NCBI RefSeq assembly: GCF_004023625.1
Contig: NZ_RPDJ01000007.1
Span: 1 to 64,000, forward strand
DNA: 64,000 nt
Source: Streptomyces cavernae
Lineage (GTDB): Bacteria > Actinomycetota > Actinomycetes > Streptomycetales > Streptomycetaceae
Direction: 5' to 3'
Part shown: positions 30,653 to 41,686 of the stretch, piece by piece
Position numbering within the stretch: the first letter of the stretch is position 1
Layout: every line of letters begins with the position of its first letter
Notes under the pieces: generated by a model
Database searches by the model: none
Seen by the model: the letters and a program-made list of their open reading frames with translations, nothing else
Told to the model about the DNA's origin: nothing
Position numbers and translations under genes: made by a program

Positions 30653-32050
30653 TTACAGGCCGGGGATCCGGCCGTTGCGGAACAGGTCCACGAAGATCTG
30701 GTGATCGGCACGCGCGCGTGCGCCGTAGTCGTGCGCGAAGTCCACCAGGAGCTCACCGAAGCCGTCCTCGTCGGCCGCGATCGCCGCGTCGATGGCCCGC
30801 TCCGTGGAGAACGGGACCAGCTCCGAGTGGCCGCTGTCGTCGTCCGCGGCGGCGTGCATCGTCGCCGTCGCCCGGCCCAGGTCCGCGACGACCGCGGCGA
30901 TCTCCTCGGGATCGGAGATGTCGCCCCAGTCCAGGTCCACGGCGTACGGCGAGATCTCGGCGACCAGCTGTCCCGCGCCGTCCAGCTCCGTCCAGCCCAG
31001 CCAGGGGTCGGCGTGCGCCTGCAGCGCGCGCTGGGAGATCACCGTGCGGTGGCCCTCGTGCTGGAAGTACTCCCGGATCGCCGGATCGGTGATGTGCCGG
31101 GAGACGGCCGGGGTCTGGGCCTGCTTGATGTAGATCACCACATCGTTCTCCAGGGCGTCGCTGTGGCCCTCGAGGAGGATGTTGTACGACGGCAGACCGG
31201 CGGAGCCGATGCCGATGCCGCGACGGCCGACGACGTCCTTCACCCGGTAGGAGTCCGGGCGGGCCAGCGATGTCTCCGGCAGCGTCTCCAGATAGCCGTC
31301 GAAGGCCGCCAGCACCTTGTAGCGGGTTGCCGCGTCCAGCTCGATGGAGCCGCCGCCCGGGGCGAAGCGGCGCTCGAAGTCACGGATCTCGGTCATCGAG
31401 TCCAGCAGCCCGAAACGGGTCAGCGAGCGGGCGTCGCGCAGAGCGTCCAGCAGCGGGCCCTCAGCCGTGTCCAGGGTGAACGGCGGCACCTCGTCGCTCT
31501 TGGCGCCCGTGGCGAGCGCGTGGATGCGCTCGCGGTACGCCGCCGCGTAGACCTGGACCAGCTCGGTGATCTGCCGGTCGCTGAGCGCCTTCGCGTACCC
31601 GATCAGCGCCACCGACGCGGCCAGCCGCTTGAGGTCCCAGGTGAAGGGGCCGACGTAGGCCTCGTCGAAGTCGTTGACGTTGAAGATCAGGCGGCCGTTG
31701 GCGTCCATGTACGTGCCGAAGTTCTCGGCGTGCAGATCGCCGTGGATCCACACGCGCGAGGTGCGCTCGTCCAGGTAGGGGCCACGGCTCACCGTCCCGC
31801 CGCCGCGCACGGCGTTCTCGGGGTTCACGCCGGTCTCGGGGTTCACGCCGTTCACGCCGTTCTCGGCGTCGAGGTCGTGGTAGAAGAGGCACGCCGTACC
31901 CCGGTAGAAGGCGAAGGCCGAGGCCGCCATCTTCCGGAACTTCACACGGAAGGCAGCCGGGTCGGCGGCCAGGAGCTCGCCGAAGGCGGTGTCGAAGACG
32001 GCGAGGATCTGCTCGCCGCGTTGCTCGGCGCTGAGCTGCGGGACCGACAT
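30653..32050 (-). CDS. DUF2252 family protein
   Basis: 465 aa from ATG 32050, with AGGAGGC nine bases upstream. The sequence matches the DUF2252 type: RKMAASAFAFYRGTACLFYHDL, WIHGDLHAENFGTY and FNVNDFDEAYVGPFTWDLKRL resemble the catalytic-loop region of kinase-like aminoglycoside-phosphotransferase folds. Function is unknown. An in-frame repeat of Asn-Gly-Val and Asn-Pro-Glu units (about 31808-31868) lies between the two blocks, probably a surface loop. It is divergent from dnaE. Confidence 0.82.
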   Translation of the reverse strand: MSVPQLSAEQRGEQILAVFDTAFGELLAADPAAFRVKFRKMAASAFAFYRGTACLFYHDLDAENGVNGVNPETGVNPENAVRGGGTVSRGPYLDERTSRVWIHGDLHAENFGTYMDANGRLIFNVNDFDEAYVGPFTWDLKRLAASVALIGYAKALSDRQITELVQVYAAAYRERIHALATGAKSDEVPPFTLDTAEGPLLDALRDARSLTRFGLLDSMTEIRDFERRFAPGGGSIELDAATRYKVLAAFDGYLETLPETSLARPDSYRVKDVVGRRGIGIGSAGLPSYNILLEGHSDALENDVVIYIKQAQTPAVSRHITDPAIREYFQHEGHRTVISQRALQAHADPWLGWTELDGAGQLVAEISPYAVDLDWGDISDPEEIAAVVADLGRATATMHAAADDDSGHSELVPFSTERAIDAAIAADEDGFGELLVDFAHDYGARARADHQIFVDLFRNGRIPGL

Positions 32051-32329
32051 CGCTGGGTGCCTCCTGGTGCTTCGTGTGGGACGGCGTTTTCCGTCAGTTT
32101 CATCCGTCGGATCCAACGGACGACGGTGCACGGGAGTGCCCGCGAACCCTCGCATGAAGGTACGGGGGAGAGGCCCCTTAGTGTCAGTGTCGAGGCATAG
32201 ACTTCGACGCTGTCCGCCAGACTGTCCGCAGCCGGTAGCGGACTCGTCGATGCCTGCCCGCCCGTCACCCGACCACCGCCCCTCAACGAGGCGCTTCGCG
32301 CCGCACCTGTTCCACTGGAGGCCGAAACC

Positions 32330-35869
<3,540 letters not shown>

Positions 35870-35897
35870 CGCCGGACGGCCAGAGGACGACATGAGC

Positions 35898-35928
35898 GAG
35901 GGGCGCGCCCGGGACAAGCGCGCCCCTC
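35898..35928 (+). terminator. Hairpin terminator after dnaE
   Basis: An 11-bp GC-rich stem (35898-35908 and 35918-35928, 9-base loop) lies 29 bases after the dnaE stop and 37 bases beyond the stop of the convergent small gene, so it may serve both. Confidence 0.65.
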
Positions 35929-35964
35929 CGTGCTGCCGGAACTCAACGGCCCACGGTGAACGCC

Positions 35965-36144
35965 TCAGTTGTGGCCGAAGCGCTTCTGCTGTCTACGGGC
36001 CATGTCGGCCGGGCTGCCCTGCCCGGACGACATCGGGGACTGACGGTCCTCCGTGGTCGTCGTCCGCGCCGGTTCCTGTGCCTGCCCGGCCTGCGAGGAA
36101 CGGCTCTTCTTCGGCTCGCGTTCCCTGTTCTTGTTCTTGGCCAT
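35965..36144 (-). CDS. Small basic hydrophilic protein, 59 aa, unknown function
   Basis: A 59-codon ORF with a strong CAGGAGGC ribosome site eight bases before ATG 36144 and a possible -10 box TAGAAC just upstream. The product starts MAKNKNREREPKKSRSS, is rich in Lys/Arg/Gln and Ser, has no hydrophobic segment and ends in RRQQKRFGHN. The composition is that of a disordered, possibly nucleic-acid-binding protein. It is convergent with dnaE across a terminator. Confidence 0.75.
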   Translation of the reverse strand: MAKNKNREREPKKSRSSQAGQAQEPARTTTTEDRQSPMSSGQGSPADMARRQQKRFGHN

Positions 36145-36414
36145 GGTGATCTGCCTCCTGGGGAGTTCTAGGGGCCAGGGCCGGGATCAGATTCACATAC
36201 GGCAACAAAGGGCGCATTTCAGAGAATTACCGTGCGTAATAAGCGCTGCCGGGAAGCGATCTCCCGATACGCCACGCCGAAGATCGAGTTCCGGCCGTTA
36301 ACCCCCGCGAGGTCGGGCAGACTCGAAGGAAGCCCGCAGTCGTCGAAGCCGCACCGGACTCTCCGACACGGTTGTGTGGATCCCCGGAGAAGTCCAGGAA
36401 AGAGGGTGGATCGC

Positions 36415-37635
36415 GTGGACCGCTGCATCGTCCTGGTGGACGCCGGATATCTGCTGGGGGCCGCCGCGAGTCTGCTCGCAGGTGAACCCTCCCGGTCCCG
36501 GATCACCATCGATCACACCGCCCTCGTCCACGGGCTGCGAGAACGCGCCGAATCCGACACGGAACGGCCGCTGCTGCGCATCTACTGGTTCGACGGCGCC
36601 CCCGACCGGGTGCCGCAGCCCGAGCACCGCCGGCTGCGCGTGATGCCCCGGGTCACCGTCCGGCTGGGCGCACTGACCCGTAGCGACGGGCGATGGGCGC
36701 AGAAGGGCGTGGACGCCGCGATGCACGCCGAACTGACCGAACTGGCCCGCAACCGCGCCTGCTCGGACGTGGTGCTGGTGACCGGCGACGGGGATCTGCT
36801 GCCGGGCATGATGGCCGCGAAGGAACACGGGGTCGCCGTGCACCTGTGGGCGGTGCAGGCAGCCGACGGCGACTACAACCAGTCCGAGGACCTCGTCGCC
36901 GAGGCCGACGAGCGGCGCGTGCTCGACCGGGCCTGGATCACCAAGGCCGTCCGCGCCAAGGAACTCGGCGGGGTGTGCGCGCCGCCGCCCGCCCCCCGCC
37001 CGGAGATCGCCGCGATCCTCTCGGCCCCGCTGCCGGACTCTGCCCTCACCGCCGAACGCACCCCCGAGGGCTCCACCGGCGTGCGCCACGGACGGGCGGC
37101 CGGCGATGAGGACGGCGCACCGGAGCGGGTGCCGACCGCGAAGGGCGTGCCCACACCCAAGGACCTCGCGGCACTACGGGGCCCCGGAGCGCAGGTCGCA
37201 CAGCAGCCCGCGAACGCGACGCTGCGGTGGTCCTCCGACAAGGGATGGGTCGACCGTCCCGGCGTCGTCCCCGAGCCACCGGAGGCCGCCTCACTGCCGA
37301 CGCTCGCCCAGCTCACCACGGCCGAACAGCGGTGGGCCGACCGCGAGGAGGACATCACGGCCGTGGGCGGAGACCCCTACGAGGTGGGACAGGTCTTCGC
37401 GCGGCGCTGGATGGAACGGCTGCCGGACCAGAGCCATCTGCAGAAACTGTCCACCATGTACCCGCGGATCCCGCACCGCGTCGACGGCGAGCTGCTGCGC
37501 TACGCCGCCCGGTTCGGGCTGCTCGCCCACAAGGACGACCAGATCGACGAACACGACCGGTACGCGATCCGGGCGGGGTTCTGGCGGGAGATCGACGTAC
37601 GGACGGCCGCTGAGCACGCTCCCGCGGGGGAGTGA
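36415..37635 (+). CDS. NYN-domain (PIN-like) ribonuclease-type protein
   Basis: 406 aa from GTG 36415, eight bases after AGAGGG; a GTG at 36406 would add three residues. The N-terminal NYN domain has the acidic residues of PIN-like nucleases in LVDAGYLLGA, KGVDAAMHAEL and VTGDGDLLPGM. A Pro/Ala-rich linker and a C-terminal domain of about 90 residues (QVFARRWMERLPDQ, YPRIPHRVDGELLRY) follow, the latter unrecognised. Likely an RNA-processing or RNA-degrading enzyme; the target is unknown. A 400-base repeat-rich gap follows. Confidence 0.85.
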   Translation: MDRCIVLVDAGYLLGAAASLLAGEPSRSRITIDHTALVHGLRERAESDTERPLLRIYWFDGAPDRVPQPEHRRLRVMPRVTVRLGALTRSDGRWAQKGVDAAMHAELTELARNRACSDVVLVTGDGDLLPGMMAAKEHGVAVHLWAVQAADGDYNQSEDLVAEADERRVLDRAWITKAVRAKELGGVCAPPPAPRPEIAAILSAPLPDSALTAERTPEGSTGVRHGRAAGDEDGAPERVPTAKGVPTPKDLAALRGPGAQVAQQPANATLRWSSDKGWVDRPGVVPEPPEAASLPTLAQLTTAEQRWADREEDITAVGGDPYEVGQVFARRWMERLPDQSHLQKLSTMYPRIPHRVDGELLRYAARFGLLAHKDDQIDEHDRYAIRAGFWREIDVRTAAEHAPAGE

Positions 37636-37640
37636 GGCGG

Positions 37641-37854
37641 GCGCTGCGCGGCTGTGCGGGTGTGGCTCTCGTAGTGTGTTCTCGCCGCTGCGCGGCTTGC
37701 CCCCGTAGTGCGTTCTCGCCGCTGCGCGGCAAGGGCTGCTCGCCGCTGCGCGGCTGCGTTCCCCGCAGTGAGGTCTCGCCGCTGCGCGGCGTCATTCCCA
37801 CCCACCCGCCCTTTTTGCCCGTTTCGCGGGCATGGAGGAGCGCCGCTGCGCGGC
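37641..37854. repeat. Cluster of short hairpin repeats GCCGCTGCGCGGC
   Basis: The 403-base gap between the NYN gene and the ABC transporter gene contains five exact copies of GCCGCTGCGCGGC (37684, 37718, 37742, 37778, 37842) and a sixth lacking one base at 37641. Each is a 5-bp stem with a TGC loop. A related hairpin GCCCGTTTCGCGGGC lies at 37818-37832. No gene is supported in this stretch. Confidence 0.85.
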
Positions 37855-38024
37855 TTCGTGCCCGCTTCGGGGGCGCCGCCGGGTGGCTGTCTGCTCGTTT
37901 CGCGGGCCCTGATTTCGCCACTGGGCGGCTGCCTGGCTGTCTGTCCGTCCTGCGGGCTGTGTTGCGCCGTCGTGGGGCGGGGCCCTTGCGGTGACCCGGG
38001 AACGGTGTTGGGTGCGGGACCCCG

Positions 38025-38030
38025 TAGGCT
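38025..38030 (+). promoter_or_regulatory. -10 box of a leaderless promoter (ABC ATPase)
   Basis: TAGGCT ends eight bases before GTG 38039, with no Shine-Dalgarno between. The same TAGGCT-N8-GTG arrangement precedes the LON-domain gene at 42427. Confidence 0.45.
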
Positions 38031-38038
38031 CGTTCCTC

Positions 38039-39058
38039 GTGAGTACGCGCAACGCACCGACAGCTTTCCGGCCCCGGGGCGATGTCGTGTGTCTCGTGCG
38101 GGAACTCACCAAGGTCTATCCCGCCGTGCGAGGGCGCCGCGGGGCGCCGGACTCGCCTGCCGTGAGGGCCACGGACGGAGTGGGGCTGGAGATCCGACGC
38201 GGTGAGATCTTCGGGCTGCTCGGGCCGAACGGCGCCGGAAAGTCCACACTGGTACGGCAGTTGACGGGGCTGATGCGGCCCGACAGCGGCAGCGTGGAGA
38301 TCCTCGGGCACGATGTCGTACGGCATCCCGAGCGCGCCGCGCGCATCCTCGCCTACCTCGGACAGGAGTCCAGCGCACTGGACGAGCTGACCGTGTCGCT
38401 CGCCGCCGAGACCACCGGCCGGCTGCGCGGGCTCGAGGCGCGGCACGCGCGGGCGGAGCGGGACGCCGTGCTGGAGGAGCTCGGTCTCACCGCCATCGCC
38501 GGGCGGCCGATCAAGAAGCTCTCCGGCGGCCAGCGCCGGCTGGCGTGCTTCGCCGCCGCGCTGGTCGGCGAGCGCCCGCTGCTCGTCCTCGACGAGCCCA
38601 CCACCGGAATGGATCCGATCGCGCGCCGCGCCGTGTGGTCCGCCGTCGACCGGCGCCGTGCGGAGCAGGGCACCACCGTGCTGTTGGTCACCCACAACGT
38701 CATCGAGGCGGAGACGGTCCTGGACCGGGTGGCCGTGCTCGACCGGGGCCGGGTCATCGCCTGCGACACGCCGGCCGGACTCAAGGAGAGGGTCGCGGGT
38801 GAGGTAAGGGTCGAGCTCGTCTGGCGCGACCGGCCGCCGCTCGACGTGCCCGAGGTCGCCGTGCTGCGGTCGCGTGCCGTGGAGTCCGGGCGGCGCTGGA
38901 CGCTGCGGCTCGGCCCCGAGGAGGCCCGGGCCGCCGTCGGCGCGGTCACCGGGGGTGACGCCTTCGCCGCCCTGGACGACTTCACCCTCGCCACACCGAC
39001 CCTGGAGGATGTCTACCTGGCCCTGGGCGGCGATGCGCAGGGGTTGGTCAAGGCATGA
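38039..39058 (+). CDS. ABC transporter ATP-binding protein (DrrA-like)
   Basis: 339 aa from GTG 38039. Walker A GPNGAGKST at residues 62-70, signature LSGGQ at 161-165, Walker B LLVLDEP at about 181-187 and the switch His in VTHN are all intact. The C-terminal 80-residue extension is typical of DrrA-type exporters that pair with ABC-2 permeases. The partner permease follows, joined by a bridging mini-ORF. The cargo is unknown. Confidence 0.92.
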   Translation: MSTRNAPTAFRPRGDVVCLVRELTKVYPAVRGRRGAPDSPAVRATDGVGLEIRRGEIFGLLGPNGAGKSTLVRQLTGLMRPDSGSVEILGHDVVRHPERAARILAYLGQESSALDELTVSLAAETTGRLRGLEARHARAERDAVLEELGLTAIAGRPIKKLSGGQRRLACFAAALVGERPLLVLDEPTTGMDPIARRAVWSAVDRRRAEQGTTVLLVTHNVIEAETVLDRVAVLDRGRVIACDTPAGLKERVAGEVRVELVWRDRPPLDVPEVAVLRSRAVESGRRWTLRLGPEEARAAVGAVTGGDAFAALDDFTLATPTLEDVYLALGGDAQGLVKA

Positions 39059-39159
39059 GTCGCACCGGGGACGGAACCCCGCAGGACATGAGCACGGCGG
39101 CGGCCGCATCCGTACCGAACAGGACGGCAGCCGGAGCGAAGAGGAGCAGCTCGACGTGA
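39055..39159 (+). CDS. 34-codon bridging mini-ORF between ABC genes
   Basis: ATG 39055 overlaps the ATPase stop (ATGA) and its own stop at 39157-39159 overlaps the permease GTG (GTGA). The 34-aa product is polar and Ser/Thr/Ala-rich with no recognised domain. It may be a real peptide or only a path for ribosomes from one gene to the next. No separate ribosome site is visible. Confidence 0.35.
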   Translation: MSRTGDGTPQDMSTAAAASVPNRTAAGAKRSSST

Positions 39160-39974
39160 GTGTCGTACCCGCTGAGGTCCTGCCGGGCAGTGCCCTGCCC
39201 GTGGACGAGGCCCCCACCGCGGCCGAGCTGGGCCCGCGCGCGCGGCTGCTGCCCGCGCTCTGCGCCGTGTACCGGGCGCAGCTGTCCCGGGCCCGGGTGG
39301 CCCGGATCCCACTGCTGTTCGTGGCCACGTTCCAGTCGATCGGGATCATGGTCCTGATGCGCGGGGTCGTCGACGGCGGGGGAGAGGCCCGGGCGGTGGT
39401 GGCCGGCTCCGCGGTGCTCGTGGTCGCCTTCGTCGCGCTGAACCTGCTCGCCCAGTACTTCGGACAGCTGCGGGCCGACGGCGGCCTCGACCACTACGCC
39501 ACGCTTCCGGTGCCGCCCGCTTCGGTGGTGCTGGGAGCGGCCGCCGCGTACGCCTCGTTCACCGTGCCCGGGACGGTCGTCACCGCGGTCGTCGGCTGTG
39601 TGCTCTTCCAGCTGCCGCTGGCCCATCTGTGGGTGCTGGCCGCGGTGATCCCGGTGGCCGGGGCCGCGCTCGCCGGGCTCGGGGCCGCGCTCGGGCTCCT
39701 CGCGCCCCGGCCGGAGCTCGCCACGCTGCTCGGGCAGCTGGGCATGTCGGCGGCGCTGCTGCTCGGGGTGCTGCCGCCGGACCGGCTGCCCGAGGTGGTG
39801 CGGTTCGCCCGCGATCTGCTGCCCTCCACCTATGGAGTGGAAGCTTTCGCGCTTACGTTCGACGAACATCCGGACTGGGCCGTGGTCCTCGCCGATCTCG
39901 GGGTGTGCGCCGCGGTCGGGGTCGCCTCACTGGCCGTGGCGACCTGGGCCTACCGCCGGGCGGCCGTCCGGTGA
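39156..39974 (+). CDS. ABC-2 type permease
   Basis: 272 aa from GTG 39156, nine bases after GAGGAGC. Six hydrophobic segments are visible from about residue 45 onward, the layout of ABC-2 permeases of drug and polysaccharide exporters. It forms a two-gene exporter with the ATPase at 38039. GVLPPDRLPEVVRFARDLLP is the conserved loop of this subfamily. Substrate unknown. Confidence 0.85.
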   Translation: MSVVPAEVLPGSALPVDEAPTAAELGPRARLLPALCAVYRAQLSRARVARIPLLFVATFQSIGIMVLMRGVVDGGGEARAVVAGSAVLVVAFVALNLLAQYFGQLRADGGLDHYATLPVPPASVVLGAAAAYASFTVPGTVVTAVVGCVLFQLPLAHLWVLAAVIPVAGAALAGLGAALGLLAPRPELATLLGQLGMSAALLLGVLPPDRLPEVVRFARDLLPSTYGVEAFALTFDEHPDWAVVLADLGVCAAVGVASLAVATWAYRRAAVR

Positions 39975-40000
39975 CGCGGCCCGCGGAAGATCCTGGCACG

Positions 40001-40657
40001 ATGGGCAGGGTGACGGCTCCGCTGAATCCGACTCCGCATCCGCATCCGCAGTCCCCCCAGGACGCCTGGCAGGTACCGCCCGGCGGGGGATACGCCACGT
40101 ACGACCAGGACGGCCCTGGGATGAAGACCGAAGTGCGGCAGGCCGCAGTGATCACGGTGGCAGTCGCCCTCGGGGGGCTGCTGCTCGGCGTGCTGTGGTG
40201 GCGGCTCGCGCCGAACGTGCCGCTGGTCGCGGACGGTCAGGCCGTGTACCTGAAGGACACCGAGGGGGAGCAGGCCGTCGGAGTGGACGGTACGTTCACT
40301 CTGCTCGCGTTGGCGTTCGGCCTGGTCAGTGCGGTCGTCGTGTTCCTGGTCCGGCGGCGGGGCGGGGTGCCGCTGGTGATCGGGCTCACGGTGGGCGGGC
40401 TGCTCGGTGCGGTGCTCGCGTGGCGGTTCGGGGTGTGGCTCGGGCCCACGAGCGATGTGGCCGCGCGGGCGCGGGAGGTCGGGGAGGGGGTCACCTTCTC
40501 CGGTCCGATCGAGCTCAAGGCGAAGGGTGCGCTGTTGGCGTGGCCCATAGCCGCGCTTCTGGTCCACCTCGGCCTTACGGCTCTGTTCGGGCCGCGTGAT
40601 CCTGACCCGTACGCGGAGGGCGGTTATCCGCCGCCTCCGGCGCCGCCGGTTTCCTAG
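40001..40657 (+). CDS. Membrane protein, possibly DUF2567-like
   Basis: 218 aa from ATG 40001; a GTG at 40010 is an equal alternative. A Pro/His/Gln-rich cytoplasmic head (residues 1-40) precedes four hydrophobic segments (about 47-65, 98-118, 122-142, 180-200) and a Pro-rich tail. It starts 26 bases after the ABC permease and may be cotranscribed. The layout resembles the actinobacterial DUF2567 family, an assignment made from memory of the family and not certain. Confidence 0.6.
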   Translation: MGRVTAPLNPTPHPHPQSPQDAWQVPPGGGYATYDQDGPGMKTEVRQAAVITVAVALGGLLLGVLWWRLAPNVPLVADGQAVYLKDTEGEQAVGVDGTFTLLALAFGLVSAVVVFLVRRRGGVPLVIGLTVGGLLGAVLAWRFGVWLGPTSDVAARAREVGEGVTFSGPIELKAKGALLAWPIAALLVHLGLTALFGPRDPDPYAEGGYPPPPAPPVS

Positions 40658-41054
40658 AGCCTGGGGTACCTGGGCCGTTGCGCGCTCTCGGGTATTAGGT
40701 GTGCGGGGTGCCTGGTGGGGGGTGGTTCGCCCCCTCCGCCCCTACCCGTCCCGTCCCCGGGGGCCGGCCCCGGAGCCCCGTCGAGGGCTGCCGTCCCCGG
40801 ACCCCCGCTATCGGCCTGAACGGCCTCGTCCTCAAACGCCGGACGGGCTGGACAACGCGGCCAGACCGCGACGGCAGACGGGTCCTGAACAACGCAGCCC
40901 AGACCGTACCGGACGGTCAGGACAACGCAGCTCAGACCGTCAGGCCGAGAGCCTCAGGGAGCTGGTTTGCGGAGCCGGGGCCGGGGCGGAAGCCCCGGGT
41001 GGAAGAGGCTCACGCGCACGGGTGAGTTAACCCCGTGCCGGGCATCGGTGTGGC
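40658..41054. other. Repeat-bearing intergenic region
   Basis: No gene is supported. The stretch contains one copy of a dispersed repeat (40728-40858), three degenerate copies of GACAACGCAGCCCAGACCGT (from about 40851), one of which forms a GACCGT/ACGGTC hairpin, and a 7-bp stem with a GGAA loop (40981-40998) that could end the bL37-like transcript. Confidence 0.6.
40728..40858. repeat. Dispersed intergenic repeat, copy 1
   Basis: A Pro-codon-like CCCCTACCCGTCCC block is followed by the well-conserved core GTCCTCAAACGCCGGACGGG (40828-40847). A second copy is at 57634-57767. I recall this core as very common between genes in Streptomyces genomes. Confidence 0.75.
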
Positions 41055-41129
41055 CTACGACGGCCTGTGGCCGTGGTTGGCCCTGTGCTTGCGGACGCGC
41101 CACTTGCGCTTGCGGGTTTTCTTCGACAT
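41055..41129 (-). CDS. 24-aa basic protein, bL37-like ribosomal protein
   Basis: A 24-codon ORF starting MSKKTRKRKWRVRKHR and ending ANHGHRPS, with 12 Lys/Arg residues. The ANHG-x-RP tail and length match ribosomal protein bL37, first seen in mycobacterial 50S structures. A TAATAC -10 box lies six bases before the ATG, so the mRNA would be leaderless, which is common for small actinobacterial genes. It is upstream of no obvious operon partner. Identification rests on the tail motif and composition only. Confidence 0.7.
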   Translation of the reverse strand: MSKKTRKRKWRVRKHRANHGHRPS

Positions 41130-41135
41130 ATGTCC

Positions 41136-41141
41136 GTATTA
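41136..41141 (-). promoter_or_regulatory. -10 box of a leaderless promoter (bL37-like gene)
   Basis: TAATAC reads on the minus strand six bases before ATG 41129, placing the transcription start at or next to the A of the start codon. Confidence 0.55.
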
Positions 41142-41168
41142 GCCGAAGAGTCCGCTCTCGTCGAGTGC

Positions 41169-41669
41169 TCACGCACGGGCGATCGGGGCAACCACCGCGT
41201 CCGTGAGGCCGGCCAGGTCGGTGGGGGAGAGCTCGACCTCCAGGCCCCGGCGGCCCGCCGAGACGCAGATCGTGGGGTGGGACTTCGCCGAGTCGTCCAG
41301 GACCGTGCGCAGCTTCTTGCGCTGGCCCAGCGGGGAGATGCCGCCGCGCACGTAGCCCGTGGTGCGTTCCGCGAGCGCCGGGTCCGCCATCGCCGCGCGC
41401 TTGCCGCCCACCGCCGCCGCCAGCGCCTTGAGGTCCAGCGAGCCCGCGACCGGAACCACCGCGACCGTCAGCTCGCCGTCGACATCAGCGATCAGCGTCT
41501 TGAAGACCCGTTCGGGTGAGACCCCCATGGCCTCGGCCGCCTCCTCGCCGTACGAGGGGTGTGCGGGGTCGTGCTCGTACGCGTGGACCGTGAACTCGAT
41601 GCCCGCGGAGGTCAGGGTCACCGTCGCGGGCGTCCCGCCGGGCTGCTGGGACCGCTTCTTCTTCGCCAA
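41169..41669 (-). CDS. ybaK: YbaK/EbsC aminoacyl-tRNA deacylase
   Basis: Cys-tRNA(Pro)-type editing deacylase, 166 aa. The YbaK domain is recognised by VHAYEHDP, GVSPERVFKTLIADVDGELT, the GSLDLKALAAAVG segment and GYVRGGISPLGQRKKL. The only start that keeps the basic head AKKKRSQQPGG is TTG 41669; no ATG or GTG occurs in frame between the upstream neighbour and residue 48. TAAGG at about 41677 may be the ribosome site. It starts 17 bases after the LON-domain gene, so the two are likely cotranscribed. Confidence 0.9.
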   Translation of the reverse strand: MAKKKRSQQPGGTPATVTLTSAGIEFTVHAYEHDPAHPSYGEEAAEAMGVSPERVFKTLIADVDGELTVAVVPVAGSLDLKALAAAVGGKRAAMADPALAERTTGYVRGGISPLGQRKKLRTVLDDSAKSHPTICVSAGRRGLEVELSPTDLAGLTDAVVAPIARA

Positions 41670-41686
41670 GGTGTCAGACGCCTTAC

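Noticed and set aside
37641-37854. CRISPR array
   Set aside because: Repeats are 13 bases with very unequal spacing and no unique spacers of constant length.
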